A stretch of DNA of 64,000 bases from Purshia tridentata (lineage: Eukaryota; Streptophyta; Magnoliopsida; Rosales; Rosaceae), in assembly GCA_003254885.1 (NCBI GenBank), contig QANT01006476.1, positions 1 through 64,000 of the forward strand, in the 5' to 3' direction. Of this stretch, positions 50,701-64,000 are shown one piece after another. Under the pieces are notes generated by a model. It made no database searches. It was not told where the DNA came from and was given only the letters and a program-made list of their open reading frames with translations. The position numbers were made by a program, and so were the translations under genes. Within the stretch, counting starts at the first letter, position 1. Every line of letters begins with the position of its first letter.

Positions 50701-53700
50701 TCTATTGAAGAGCTTGTGGGGTTTGCAGTTGCCTGTTGACAGAAAAATGTTATTGTAGACGTAACTTAAAATCTTTCTTTTGATGCGAATTCAAGCGGAT
50801 GAAAATAGTAGTCACTTGTTTTATTTTTCGTGGTAAACTAGACAGAAGACATCTAAGCTGTGAAATTTGGTGAACTTTCCTCGAGAGCCAAGTGGTTTTA
50901 TCTATTTAACATATACCTTGATAGAAAATATATATTACTGATTTTTCTAAGAAACGAAACCCTTTTTAGTTATTCCCTCCCTGGATGAGTGCTATCCTGA
51001 TTGGTTTGGTTCAACCTTTGCTGAAATGGTTTTATAAGTGCATAGACTAAAATTCTTTGGTTTATCTAAACAATTGTTCCAACAATTGAGTATTGAAAAA
51101 TTAAAGTGGAAAATTGTTTTTAATTAATAGACATAAATCACCCACTTAAAATACTCCAACTTTATGAATTGATTGAATGGTTATGTGGTACCTTGTGACT
51201 CCTGTAACATGGACAATCAATGCAATTCTTCTTTCTCTGTACTCTTCATTTTTCTTCCATGTTTCAGTGCTAGGGAGAGTAAATAAAATAAATTGTTACA
51301 AGTAATACCAATACCAACAAATTTCTATGGACCAAGTAAAAGGATTGATAAGTGTAATTGGATGTATGTGTTGATGTAGCATGAGTTTTCATGGTGTCAT
51401 GTGGCACTATGATGTGCTGTGTGTTATGTTATTAGAATCAACTATAAAAGTATCTTATCTTTTGGTAGCAAACCTTATTGTTTCTTTGTTGGTTAGTCAT
51501 TTCGTTCAGATTGTTGTTGTTGTAGCATTGAATCTAAGAATGTTATCTGATCATTAGTCTCATTGGTTGATCTAAGAATTAGTTATCGATCGCTACTATG
51601 TGGTGCTAATTGCATGCATCCAATTCTTACTAAGAAAAGTTTAATTCCTTATATTTGTGTATATACAGAATATTGCATGTCAGTTGACATGACAATGTTT
51701 CTCTTAGCAATTTATAACTTCCTTCAGTTCGAGAATTCTACTTTTTACATATACTTTCTCTGCAGGTTAAGGTGCTTTTGGTATATGTTAGGCATCTGTT
51801 CTATTAATTATTTGACATGAAATGCAGGCACTCTCTTCTTACGTATTTATAGCAGCTAATGTGATCCTCCATGCATCTCAAGCTTTTCAATACAAGTATT
51901 TGGATGAATTACTTCCTCCTATAGTTCCACTATTAACCTCACATCGCCACAGCTTACGTGGTTTCACCCAGGTTGGCTAATTCAAAGTTGATGAATACTG
52001 AATTTTTGTATCCTACTAATTTTTTTTCTGTTTTTCATAATGCTTTTCATTCACTGTGAGTTTCTTCGTTTCGCAGTTACTGGTTTACCAAGTCCTTTGC
52101 AAATTGTTTCCTTCATTAGATTCTAAAGCCTGTGAGACCATGACTTTAGAGAAGAGGTGTTTTGAGGATTTGAAGTCCTACCTGGCAGAGAACTCTGATT
52201 GTGTGCGGTAGGATATCTCAACCTTATTTTATTTTATTTTTTCCTTAAGTGTACTGTCACCGTCTTTTGTGATATTTGTTTGCGTAGAAACTGGCAATAC
52301 AAATAATTTTCTTTCTTTAAATGGAAATATGTAAATTTAGTACGCAATCCTAGACCCATTCCTTTATGAACTTAAATCATATTGCAAAGCATCTTTATTT
52401 GCACGCCCATCAGATATGTGTCATACACTGGTCATTGTTTTGAAAATAGAAAGCCATCAAGTGGAACTAAAATGAAATTAATTATAAAAAATTGGGTTAA
52501 ATTTTCCTTATGATGATGGTCAATAAAATTAAAATTCACCACATTGAACACAAAAAAAAAAAAAAGCTTATAAGGCTATTGATCAAGTTGATCGCCTATG
52601 ATTATCAAAATCAGATTTCTAACCTACATATATGGATGGCTAGCAGACTGCATCCCTTGAATACTTTCTTCACTCCTAGCTAACAGAGTCAATCAACTTC
52701 AGTGCAAAACATGCCTGTTATATATGTCTTTGTGATTACAATCAAGCATAGGTCACGTATGGCACTTTTGTTCTCATGCCTTTTATACATGGTTATGGTG
52801 AGATCTGTCATATTAGTTCAATTTGTTTGCATTTCAGTTTACGAGCATCAATGGAAGGATATCTTGATGCCTACAGTCCCAATAGCTCTGTCACTCCTGC
52901 GGGGATTTTCATCAATCGGGTTGAGGTCAGGGTCTTTGGTTGAAGTTAATTAAGCTCTAACACGTATCTACTTTCTTTGAGTTGTACATTTTTCTTTTCC
53001 TTTTTCCCTTTCTAATATATATTTTTTAATTTAAAAAAATAACACTGAAACCTTTTAGGAAGAGAAACATGGAATTTAAGCATAATAAAACATGAAATTA
53101 TGGCTCAACTCAACATATGAAGCAATAACAGAAACCCTATCCATTTTTCATATAGAATAAGATACATATCATTTTTACATGTAACACGACATGAGTTGTT
53201 TTCTCATGGTTACTTCCAGTTGTGTATATCTTTATGTTCGTATGATGTAGTCTTTTAATTCCAAATAGCTAGTCAGTTGAATTTGATCCAGGCGTGTCAA
53301 TATAGGAATTGTGTTTCTGAAAATGCAAATTAGTTAGCTTATCTTTGCTTTTGGTAAACGAGAGATATCTGAATCAAATTTTCTTTTGTTGCACTAAAGG
53401 AGCTCGAGTTTGAATGTGTACCAATATCCCTTATGGAGCAAGTGCTCAACTTTTTAAATGTAAGTATGATTTCTTTTTCTACTGGCCTTTTCTTGTATGA
53501 TCGGTATCTCAGATTTCAATGTTGCAGGATGTCAGGGAAGACCTTCGAAGTTCAATGGCAAAGGATGTCAGGACTATTAAAAATGAGAGCTTAAGATCTG
53601 ATGAAGATCGGCACTGCACAACTACACTGTCTAATGCTAATGAACGAAAATCACTTACCCAGCTGCCTAAAGATATTTCATTGGATTTTCAGAAAAAGAT

Positions 53701-56075
53701 TACTCTCTCCAAACATGAGAAGCAAGACATAAATGTAAATTCCTTCTTGGGAAATGAAGAAAATTACAAACAACTTGTGGGTATGTATAAACATTGTGGA
53801 GTAGCTTAGTAAATGATAATATGTATGCTACAATTTTCGAGAAAAGCCAAATTGTTAAAAGCAGGCTTTCTCTATAAAAATTTAAAATTGATGTAATCTT
53901 ATGTCGCATGTATGTAAAAAAACAGAAATTGAAAAGGACGATAAGCTTCTTGCTCAGGCACTGCAGTCTAGAAGTCTGCAAATGGAAAGAGAGAGAGGAA
54001 GTAGACAACATCTTATCCTTGTAGCATCTCTTCTTGATCGTATACCTAACCTTGCTGGCCTGGCACGGACTTGTGAGGTGTGTGATGGGGACTCTAATGA
54101 GCCATTTATTCCATTTTGTGCTCCTTGTATTATGTGTTTGCAGAATTTCTCAGCTCAATTTGTCTTGCATCATTATACTTACCAGGTATTTAAGGCATCA
54201 TGTTTGGCTGTTGCGGATGCGAACATAATGCATGACAAACAGTTCCAACTGATCAGGTTTGTTTATAATTTGGTATTAACTTTTAATTGATAAATTAAAA
54301 CAATAAAAGTGCACGTGCACACACAATTAAAACATAATGATAAATTAAAAATTCCAAACAAAGTTGTGGTCACTTGGTGGTCCCCAATGTGTGGTACATG
54401 TATGCATTTGTGACACACAATATTACCTTGCAAAACAATTTACAAATAACTGTGGTGGTCACTTGGTGGCACAACATAGGGATTTCTGGTGAGCAATAAA
54501 TTGGTTATTTCTTCGACTTTGATTTATTTCTCAGTATGATTATGGTTATTGACGAAAAACTCTTTCCACTTTGAAATTGTTTGTATATGTTGATTGTTTG
54601 TTTCCATCCTCAGTCACAACCTTTAAATCGAATCCAATGACTGAGTAATTCCAACCAGTAAAATACTTTAATGGGATTTGAACCATGTTTGAGTGTTAAC
54701 AGTTGGATTTTAATACAACTGTTGTTGACCATGGGTTTTCATAGTTACCAGTGATTATGTGATCAATATAATATACATATATGCATGTGTATATGTATTG
54801 TCATTTGGGTTTTATTTGTTCACCATTTATGTTATGAAACCCAGCCTGATAACCCTCTCATCTGGTACAAGGCTATTCACGGTGGTATATTTTGATTTAT
54901 GATTTTTCCATATTATTTTGTATTCTAAAATTTCTGAAGTGAATTTTCAATGTATCTCTTCAGGTCATTTGGTAACATTTTGGTTTATTGTTTTTATTTT
55001 TAATTAAAAGTAGAGAGGACAAATGAGAGGATGGTGAGATGAGAAATAATAGATGTGAGGGAAGGAGGAGATTATATATTTTGAGAATGATTGTCATAAA
55101 ACTAAAAACCAAGAACAATTTTGAATATATTTTTTTTCCAGTTTCTGTTTTGTTTATTTTTCATCATTTCTCCCTGAATTCTTCCTTGCATCTTTCACTT
55201 CTCCCTCCTTTTCTCTCCCTTCTTTGTCCCATATATTCTCTCTATCTTCTTAACTAACACAAATGTTATCAAATTGGCCCTTAGTAAATTAGTCACATGT
55301 TTTTCATCTTTTTTTCTTCCTCAGTGTGACTGCGGAGAAGTGGGTTCCTATCATCGAAGTCCCAGTGGATAGTTTGAAGGCTTTCCTTGAGAGAAAGAAA
55401 CGAGAAGGCTTCTCAATTTTGGGATTGGAGCAAACTGCAAATAGCATGCCTCTTGACCAGTATACCTTTCCTAAAAAGACGGTATGTTACTCTGTCAATG
55501 TGGTCTTCCATTTTAATTTGCGGACGGTTAGTGGATAAGGGAAAGTCAGTGGACCATATCACAATAGATTATATATACTGGTTTTATGTACTTGTATATA
55601 TCATTGCGGTGCTTGCTTGAGAATAACTCCTACCTTTAATTGGGGGAAAAGAAAAAAGGAGAGAAAAGAAGAAAGCTATAGTTGTCAGTACTCAGAAATA
55701 AAAGAAAAGAAATGCTGGACTTCAACAAATAACCATAGCATATATTCTTTGCCAAAACCTATTTGGTTTTCCTTTTTATTTTTCTTAAACTTTTGTCAAA
55801 TGCATTGTATATCAAGGGGAGTGGTAGCCATTCTTTTAATTGGAATTTGAAAATGTGTTCCATTTTCGTCATCAGATATTGTTGCTTTATTTATTTCATC
55901 TATTGTGCAGGTACTGGTCCTTGGGCGTGAGAAGGAAGGTATACCAGTTGATATTATCCATATTCTGGATGTTTGCATTGAGATTCCACAGTTGGGAGTT
56001 GTTAGATCGCTAAATGTTCACGTCAGCGGTGCCATTGCTCTGTGGGAGTATACTCGACAGCAGAGATCCCGATAG
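29684..56075 (+). CDS. TRM3: Trm3/TARBP1-type tRNA (guanosine-2'-O-)-methyltransferase, SpoU family
   Basis: Thirty-five exons, frame kept throughout, 1841 residues: 29684-29866, 32429-32522, 33271-33365, 33482-33987, 34522-34732, 34850-35152, 35368-35521, 35660-35797, 36147-36228, 37893-38170, 38294-38407, 38756-39015, 40884-41132, 41224-41379, 41969-42106, 42238-42474, 42822-42949, 43399-43522, 44520-44681, 44924-45071, 45172-45272, 45766-45927, 47084-47131, 47499-47606, 48225-48299, 50082-50132, 51828-51971, 52077-52207, 52838-52925, 53400-53459, 53528-53780, 53926-54077, 54186-54256, 55325-55481, 55911-56075. The first 1690 residues are helical-repeat-like. The C-terminal 150 are the SPOUT knot: [31 protein letters not shown] (about 1789-1799), [19 protein letters not shown] (about 1810-1828). 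Yeast Trm3 and human TARBP1 methylate G18 of tRNA; the same role here is inferred. Arabidopsis AT4G17610 is the likely orthologue. The symbol is unrelated to TON1-recruiting-motif TRM3. Confidence 0.95.
30119..32134 (-). mobile_element. LTR retrotransposon fossil in intron 1 of the methyltransferase gene
   Basis: Two direct repeats, 30119-30807 and 31772-32134, both start TGGTA and end near CATGTAAC. On the minus strand the right copy is followed by a primer-binding site close to the initiator-methionine type (TGGTATTGAAGC) and the left copy is preceded by a purine-rich tract, so the element runs on the minus strand. GTTTG before and CTTTG after are a plausible worn target duplication. The 0.96-kb interior holds only a gag-like remnant (an N-terminal [15 protein letters not shown]-like segment is visible) and no polymerase, so it is a reduced or non-autonomous copy. 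The LTRs are clearly diverged, hence old and broken. The left LTR is enlarged by a later insertion. Confidence 0.7.
30240..30600 (-). mobile_element. LINE-like 3' fragment inserted in an LTR
   Basis: This stretch interrupts the left LTR of the element at 30119-32134 and is absent from the right LTR. A minus-strand frame (30315-30551) reads [18 protein letters not shown], resembling the W.VWLERN...F motif near the C-terminus of plant LINE reverse transcriptases (zf-RVT region). No poly-A tail is clear. The identification rests on this one motif. Confidence 0.5.
34102..34450. mobile_element. Fold-back MITE in intron 4 of the methyltransferase gene
   Basis: The left arm contains GGGGCCCACTCCACATTGTA (34125-34144) and the right arm its imperfect inverse (about 34375-34405, GAATGTGGAGTAGGCCC). 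Outer words GTTAAGGGGTCCC and ATCCCTTAAGGG also pair. The interior has the AT-rich ATTAATTAAACGGG motif seen in a widespread plant MITE group. It has no coding capacity. Confidence 0.65.
36410..36780 (-). mobile_element. Possible LINE 3' tail in intron 9 of the methyltransferase gene
   Basis: A less AT-rich stretch whose minus strand includes FWMERN near 36680-36690, a motif resembling the end of LINE reverse transcriptases, followed by text that is not open for long. It differs in base composition from the surrounding intron. The call is weak. Confidence 0.35.
38559..38590. repeat. Perfect 12-bp palindrome of TGCATACATACA
   Basis: Arms TGCATACATACA (38559-38570) and TGTATGTATGCA (38579-38590) flank an 8-bp spacer, within a run of TACA/TGTA repeats in intron 11 of the methyltransferase gene. 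Alternating purine-pyrimidine sequence of this kind can extrude a cruciform or form Z-DNA. Confidence 0.85.
39296..40207. mobile_element. Large inverted-repeat (MITE-type) element in intron 12
   Basis: The left arm 39296-39335 (TTTGGTAGAGAGTAGGATG...) is the imperfect inverse of 40169-40207 (...TATCCTGCTCTTTACCAAA), about 40 bp each. A word GTGTGCCAAATGG appears at about 39981 and again at about 40278, hinting at further repeat structure. A separate hAT-type element (39358-39735) lies inside, just next to the left arm. Confidence 0.5.
39358..39735. mobile_element. Non-autonomous hAT element with target duplication
   Basis: A 378-bp element with ends TAGTGGCGGAGCCA and TGGCTCCGCCATTG, which pair over 11 bases (TGGCGGAGCCA), flanked by GATGCATA (39350-39357) and GATGCATG (39736-39743), a 7/8 match to an 8-bp target duplication. 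Eight-base duplications and CA(G/A)TGGCGGAGCC ends fit a hAT MITE. The interior is AT-rich with G-runs near both ends and no coding frame. It sits inside a larger inverted-repeat element. Confidence 0.75.
44690..44717. repeat. CT microsatellite directly after a splice donor
   Basis: A CT run begins about ten bases into intron 19 (GTATGTGCTCTCTCT...). A similar CT run lies in intron 22 at about 46766-46802. Confidence 0.9.
49290..49500 (-). mobile_element. Small TRIM-like LTR element fossil in intron 25
   Basis: Two copies of a sequence that on the minus strand reads TGTTGGCCCACATCCTAATAG...ACCAACAAACTTTATC occur at 49441-49500 and, worn, at 49290-49330. A primer-binding-like TGGTATCAAAG lies directly next to the right copy (about 49429-49437). 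There is no coding capacity. It is an old, broken copy of a miniature LTR element. Confidence 0.5.
50190..50540 (+). mobile_element. Possible solo LTR in intron 26
   Basis: The segment contains a promoter-like CTATAAAAGAG (about 50410-50421) followed at a typical distance by TTTGTAATTAG and a polyadenylation-like AATATTAAG. Upstream are several diverged repeats of GTAGTTGGCAGTCATTAA. This layout resembles an LTR without its partner. Ends are not defined. Confidence 0.3.
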
Positions 56076-56544
56076 CATTTTGTTTTAAACATCATACATG
56101 GTCTTTTGGCTATACACAGCAGTTTTAACAGTCAATTTTCCAGAGTCTGTTGTATCATTGTAGACTGAAATATAGGGGGAGGAGAATGTAGATGTATCAT
56201 TGCAGAGTCTGTCTGTATCACTTGTCATCCCAATTTTTAGCAATGTAGATGTGGCTACCTAACAGGTTAACCAACTCAAATGTCATTCATTTTAACTTGA
56301 CCAGCATGAGTTAGAATTTTTCCTTTTCTATTCAACTCTTTTTGGTCTACAGTTATATGCAGCTCAGTCAAATTTTCTTTTATCATGGACCAAAAATTTT
56401 CATCTATATTAACTTTGCTTTTTCTCCAGGAACAAAGATAATATTCGGGTTAAAAGAAGAGAATTCATGAGCATAGAAAGCCCATTCTCTAGCTTCTTTA
56501 CAAACAAAAAAAATCTTCATTGTGAAAAATCACGAGTTATAGCT

Positions 56545-57632
56545 TCACTTTCTCTTTGGTGGTGCAGTGAACAACTTGAAAAAAAATCCCTGTTTCTTTT
56601 GCACCTGTAAGGATTTGAGTTAAGATTAAACTTCCAAAATATATAGGTTGTCTTAAAAACCAAAGAAATAGTGGATTAGATCACATAAATTCCAGCTCTT
56701 GATCATTTTACCTTTAAGCTTTTGATAGCATCTTTTATTTTATTGCTGGTAGTACCATTGTGCTTCTTTCTTCTTGTCTTCCCCTCTTTCTTAGCTTGGA
56801 AACTGGTAAAAATTCCAAAAATGCTGGGAACTTTCCAGTTTCCAAAGCAGGAGGGAGTTGTTCTTGCATTCTTTGGCTTTCTTTGGACACCGACAATCTA
56901 ACTACTAACACTTTATCAGACAATGTATTACATAATAACCCCGCCTTATATATTAATTATTCAAATACTAACAATTTAAAAGTCCTCCTCCTTTTGAGTT
57001 TGGACCATAAAAAAAGGCATTTGTCTCCTCAGTACTTTAAGTTATCTCTTTGTATTAAAAAAAACAAAAAACAAAAACGTTACCAAACATAATCATTCAA
57101 CTAAGAATTGAACCGACTGCAAGATGATATTTATAAAGTTAATTGTTTCAGTTTCTGAAACTAAATTACTTCCAAGAAATTTGTCCAGGGTCTAGAGAGC
57201 ACTAGTTAATTGTAACAGAGAAAATATGAGGGTACCTGGGAATGAGGTTGTTGGTTTTGCTTTGGAAAGAAAGGTGTGGATGCTGATCTAGCAGATTGGC
57301 GAAGGCGTTGAGAGTACTGAAGGAGCTCAGCTCTTCTACTAATGTACCCTCCTCCTTTACCACCACCACCACCACCACCTTGCCTATAATGAATAACCTC
57401 TCGCTTGATGGTGTGGTGAATATGATGGTGCTGCTGCTGCTGCTGATGATTCGATAATGCTCTCTTCTTTGGCTTCTCTACATACACAGTCACCACCACA
57501 CCTTTATTTTTGCAGCTTGTTTCCTGAAACTCAACTCATCAATGGTTACTTCCATGTCAAGCATATATGCTTTGTGCGCATGCTGATCAGTGTGTCAATA
57601 AGCAAATATATTGTTACCTTTTTGGTTGGCAT
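56545..57632 (-). CDS. Unrecognised small basic plant protein (182 aa)
   Basis: Four exons fit in one frame: 57632-57618, 57523-57236, 56897-56712, 56604-56545. The first encodes only MPTKK. The second gives ETSCKNKGVVVTVYVEKPKK, then a Gln/His run, HTIKREVIHYRQ, a glycine run, and YISRRAELLQYSQRLRQSAR. The third has NARTTPSCFGNWKVPSIFG and a lysine-rich helix (NKIKDAIKSLK); the last is VQKKQGFFFKLFTAPPKRK. It is strongly basic, with no signal peptide or membrane segment. The YISRRAELLQYSQRLR and CFGNWK blocks look conserved in a plant family of unknown function, from memory only. The acceptor of exon 3 is weak; 56897 is my best guess, and ends a few codons later are possible. It is convergent with the methyltransferase gene. 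Nuclear location is likely from its charge. Confidence 0.7.
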
Positions 57633-58330
57633 GTTGAGAGAGAGAGAGAGGTTTATTACTTATGGTTAAGAGGGATATTGTATGGAAGGGCTAATTGAGA
57701 GTGCCTTTAAAATCACTTTCAGATAGCTAAATCCAACGTAGCATTTGACTGAAATAAGTAAAATTGTTTTGTAGGATTACACAAGTGTTGTTTTAAAGAA
57801 AAAAATATTTAGTATTTCTCAAAAAGCACTAATTTTTTATGTATTTCTAATAAAAACGCTACTAACTCCAAACAAACCCTAAGATAAGTATGTAGGAATA
57901 AAATGTACTGATGATGCTGGCAAAGACGATGTGAGGCCAAACAGAGAAGGGCAACATGAATTCCTATGCCTTTGGTTGGAACGAAACAAGACTCATTGTA
58001 AATATATTAAACAAAGGCCCAATGTAGGGACAAGAATGTCAAAGTCCTTCTTGCATGCTTTGCCGTCCAAAATTACATCACATGCGTATATTTTATTAAT
58101 TTGTACCCAAACAAAACTACAAAGTTTAGAACATTACCTTGTAGTTTTGTGCTCTATGCTGATGTCAAACTTTAGTTGAAATGACTAGAAATTTTATTTG
58201 AGTAATGCTGGAGTATCATATTTTCTTTCTAATCAAAATAAGATTCACTTACTAAAATGAATGAAAATAGGAATATTACATTTTTTGTACCACATGTACA
58301 CCTCATCTTTAAAAGTGAAGCACACCTATA

Positions 58331-58406
58331 CAAATAGTTTCACCTCTATTAAAGAACTAGTACACACACAAATAGTTTCACATCTATTAAAGAACTAGTA
58401 CACATA
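58331..58406. repeat. 38-bp tandem repeat, two units
   Basis: CAAATAGTTTCAC followed by TCTATTAAAGAACTAGTACACA occurs at 58331-58368 and 58369-58406 with two differences. No gene is attached. Confidence 0.95.
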
Positions 58407-59779
58407 TAATACCCAAAAATATGGTACTTCTAGCATTTTTTTATTTTAGTTTGTCATGAACTATTTTTTATATTTTTCTATCTCTTCAAAGTTCAAATAT
58501 AGAAGTGTGCTTGTGAAATATATTGAAGTATATAAGAATGATTTGAACATGATTTGTACTCTACAATGATTTTGGACCTTCCTAACTTTAGTGACACTCC
58601 TATTTAGCTTCTTTGTACTCTACAATGTGAGTTTATAAGAATCGTAAAATTCCAAGTTTGGGGTGCTAGAAGCTAAATTGAGACGGCTAATGACTAATAT
58701 TACCCAATTTTATTTTATATTATAGGTTTGATAATTTTGAATGATCAAGATTATATATTAGAGATTGAGGTTTTGTTTATGTATGATCCTTGGAATTTGG
58801 ATGCGTTTGGATGGAGAAAAAAAAAACTTGGAATTTGGATAAATTAAATTTAGTATTTAAGAAATTACATGTTCTAATTTTCTTATTTGATTCCATAAAC
58901 ACAGAATTTTATAAATTGGACATGAAAAAAAACTTGGGATTTGAAGTTTTGAACACTATTCATTCTAACTTTAAATTCCACCTAAATTGATGTCATTTCA
59001 ATTTTTAGAAAAGAAAAATAAATTATGTCTACTCATCACCTTACTAATCAATCACACCACCGCCGCTGCCACCACCACCAACGAACTGGAAGTTTTTTCA
59101 AGTTCAAAGCCCCTCCTAGCTTGTGCATTTTGGTTATTCATCTCGTCAACCTTTTAATTTTGAAGACCATGAAAACAAAGCTCAGAGAAACACATGAGAA
59201 CATGAAATATTTCTGAAATCTTTAAAGTGTTTAAATAAATAAATAAAATGGAAAATAAATCATGGAATGCTAAAAAGAAGTGTATTTACTTTCTTCAGCA
59301 ACATAGCGACGGACTCTTAAATCACTTACCAATTGAAATGAAAAGGTTGATTGGAAGATTGATGAATGCAAAAGATATTTAAGAGATGCCCCATTATCAG
59401 TTTTTGTTATTATTTAGCTTCATCGTGGTCTTGGAGATAATGAAAACAAAAGCTGAACTTTCCGGCTCCTAACTCCAATGGTATATACAGTACTTATCCC
59501 ATGATAATTAATGGTCTTTGAATTCCAACCTTAAGTGCATGTGAGAGTACGTGTTCGTTACAAACAAAATTCAAAATAGTAAATTTTTAATGTCTAATTC
59601 ACAACCAGTGTTGAGATAATGTATTTTGTAACAGCAATCTTTTATTTTTGGTCGAATTATATAAACTTACCATTTTCTAGCAATCCTAACTTTGAAGGTA
59701 ACATAGTTCCACAAAGTTTAATGAAGGTAACTGCTCGACTATAACCCATTATTATGCAGTAGGTCAAATGAATTTTATA

Positions 59780-60096
59780 GGGAGGTGTCCTCAACTTAAC
59801 TGGGATTTTAATGAATTTAAAAGAGTTTGCATATTTCATATATTTTATAAAATTCATTAGAATTGAAGAGAAATTGACTGAAACTTTCATGGCATTTGTT
59901 ATTTGAATACAATCCATCCAAATCTACCAAAATTCACCACTTAATGAATTCTATGAGTTTTTTTCATAACACATGAATTTCTAAAATTTGGATCAGAAGC
60001 ATCTAGATTTTTATAAAATCTATTAAAATTCTAATTGAGAACACCTAAATTTTGTTGGACTTTTAAAATCTATTAAAATATGAGTCGGGAACACCC
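59780..60096. mobile_element. MITE candidate with imperfect inverted ends
   Basis: The left end GGAGGTGTCCTCAACTTAAC and following GGGATTTTAATGAATTTAAAA pair imperfectly with the right end (TTTTAAAATCTATTAAAATA then GAGTCGGGAACACCC). It is about 317 bp, AT-rich and non-coding. An internal GAGAACACC near 60035 repeats part of the end. Confidence 0.45.
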
Positions 60097-60791
60097 ACCT
60101 AAAACTCGACAACCTTTCATAAGAATTGTTCCATAATTCTCTATCACTTTGCAATGCCCCTCATTTCTAAGGGCCTTTAGTAGATTAATTACAAGTCTAG
60201 TTAATTATCTCCCAACTGCCTTTGTTTAATTAAGGAGGGGAATTTCTCTCATTCTTACGTAATAAAAGTTGAAGCATACACGTACTCACTGCCATAGTTT
60301 GACTTCCAATTATTTTCAAGAAAAAGAGTTGACTCCCATCTATTTGTCTACACAAGTTATAGCACACACGATTTTTTAATGGGAAAAAACGTACCAAGAG
60401 AACACAAGTGATTTTTTAATAGAAAAAATGTAACTAAATAAGCACAATTTTTTAATTAAAAAAATCTAATCAAGAAAATAGAAGTCTTAAAAGTCACACA
60501 AAGCATACCTTAATCTTTACACAGCCAAAGGAAGAGTCATGTTTGGCTCTGATATAATGTCAAAGTGTAATCCTAACTCAACTCAAATACATGCTTAAGA
60601 AGTGAAAACCGACTGTAGTACGGGTGATGTAGGATATTTAAGACCCTTGGCACCACAATAATGCTCCACTTCCCTTTAGTTTACACCTCTTGCAATGAAA
60701 CTAAAGGCTTGGATGAATTAGGCCCATTGAATGGTCATAGGCATAAGAGATAAAGACAAATCCTACAACTGTGAGAGTCATATCCTAGTAA

Positions 60792-63974
<3,183 letters not shown>

Positions 63975-64000
63975 TAGTACATTGTTTTGCAATTTTTTCG

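Noticed and set aside
57532-57567. ATG before the second exon of the small basic gene on the minus strand
   Set aside because: Its frame runs out of step with the conserved VTVYVEKPKK segment; the MPTKK exon restores the right frame.
60535-60610. GGCTCTGATATAATGTCAAA, like an inverted primer-binding site of an LTR element
   Set aside because: No matching pair of long repeats was found on either side, so a single motif is not enough to call an element.

Overview
This is a stretch of AT-rich nuclear DNA from a dicot plant. Genes have many short exons with GT/AG borders, introns are long and T-rich, and every recognisable protein is a flowering-plant type. The mix of genes and small repeats fits a rosid, possibly a woody Rosaceae such as Prunus, but the species is an inference. 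There are no operons, CRISPR arrays or prokaryotic genes. Three isolated N bases (666, 43689, 61704) mark assembly joins.

Layout: (1) 1-1013, the end of a likely hAT-type repeat and the promoter of an intronless trihelix transcription factor gene (1014-2309, +). (2) 2310-4678, intergenic with a LINE endonuclease fragment. (3) 4679-7738, a five-exon cationic amino acid transporter gene (-). (4) 7739-22479, gene-poor: microsatellites, a 150-bp tandem duplication, small LTR-type fossils, a decayed hAT transposase (17525-about 19960, -) and two weak candidates for short non-coding transcription units. (5) 22480-27803, the 13-exon gene for (S)-ureidoglycine aminohydrolase (-). (6) 27804-29683, a divergent promoter region with a palindromic telo-box. 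(7) 29684-56075, a 35-exon gene for a Trm3/TARBP1-type SpoU tRNA 2'-O-methyltransferase (+), whose introns hold most of the mobile-element fossils. (8) 56545-57632, a four-exon gene for an unrecognised 182-residue basic protein (-), convergent with the previous gene. (9) 60984 to the window end, the first half of an NAD(H) glutamate dehydrogenase gene (+), GDH2-like.

I rebuilt the spliced models by hand. Each keeps frame across every junction: CAT-type transporter 595 aa, UGLYAH 298 aa, Trm3-type 1841 aa, small basic protein 182 aa, GDH first 212 codons. Several genes belong to nitrogen handling: amino acid import, ureide nitrogen release, and ammonium/glutamate interconversion. Plant genes of one pathway are rarely co-regulated by adjacency, so I treat this as coincidence. 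I found no clearly new biological system. The items most worth a second look are the assembly duplications at the Ns, the signal peptide encoded across a 37-nt first exon of UGLYAH, the 15-nt first coding exon of the small basic gene, the nested elements in the methyltransferase introns, and the two possible non-coding transcription units.
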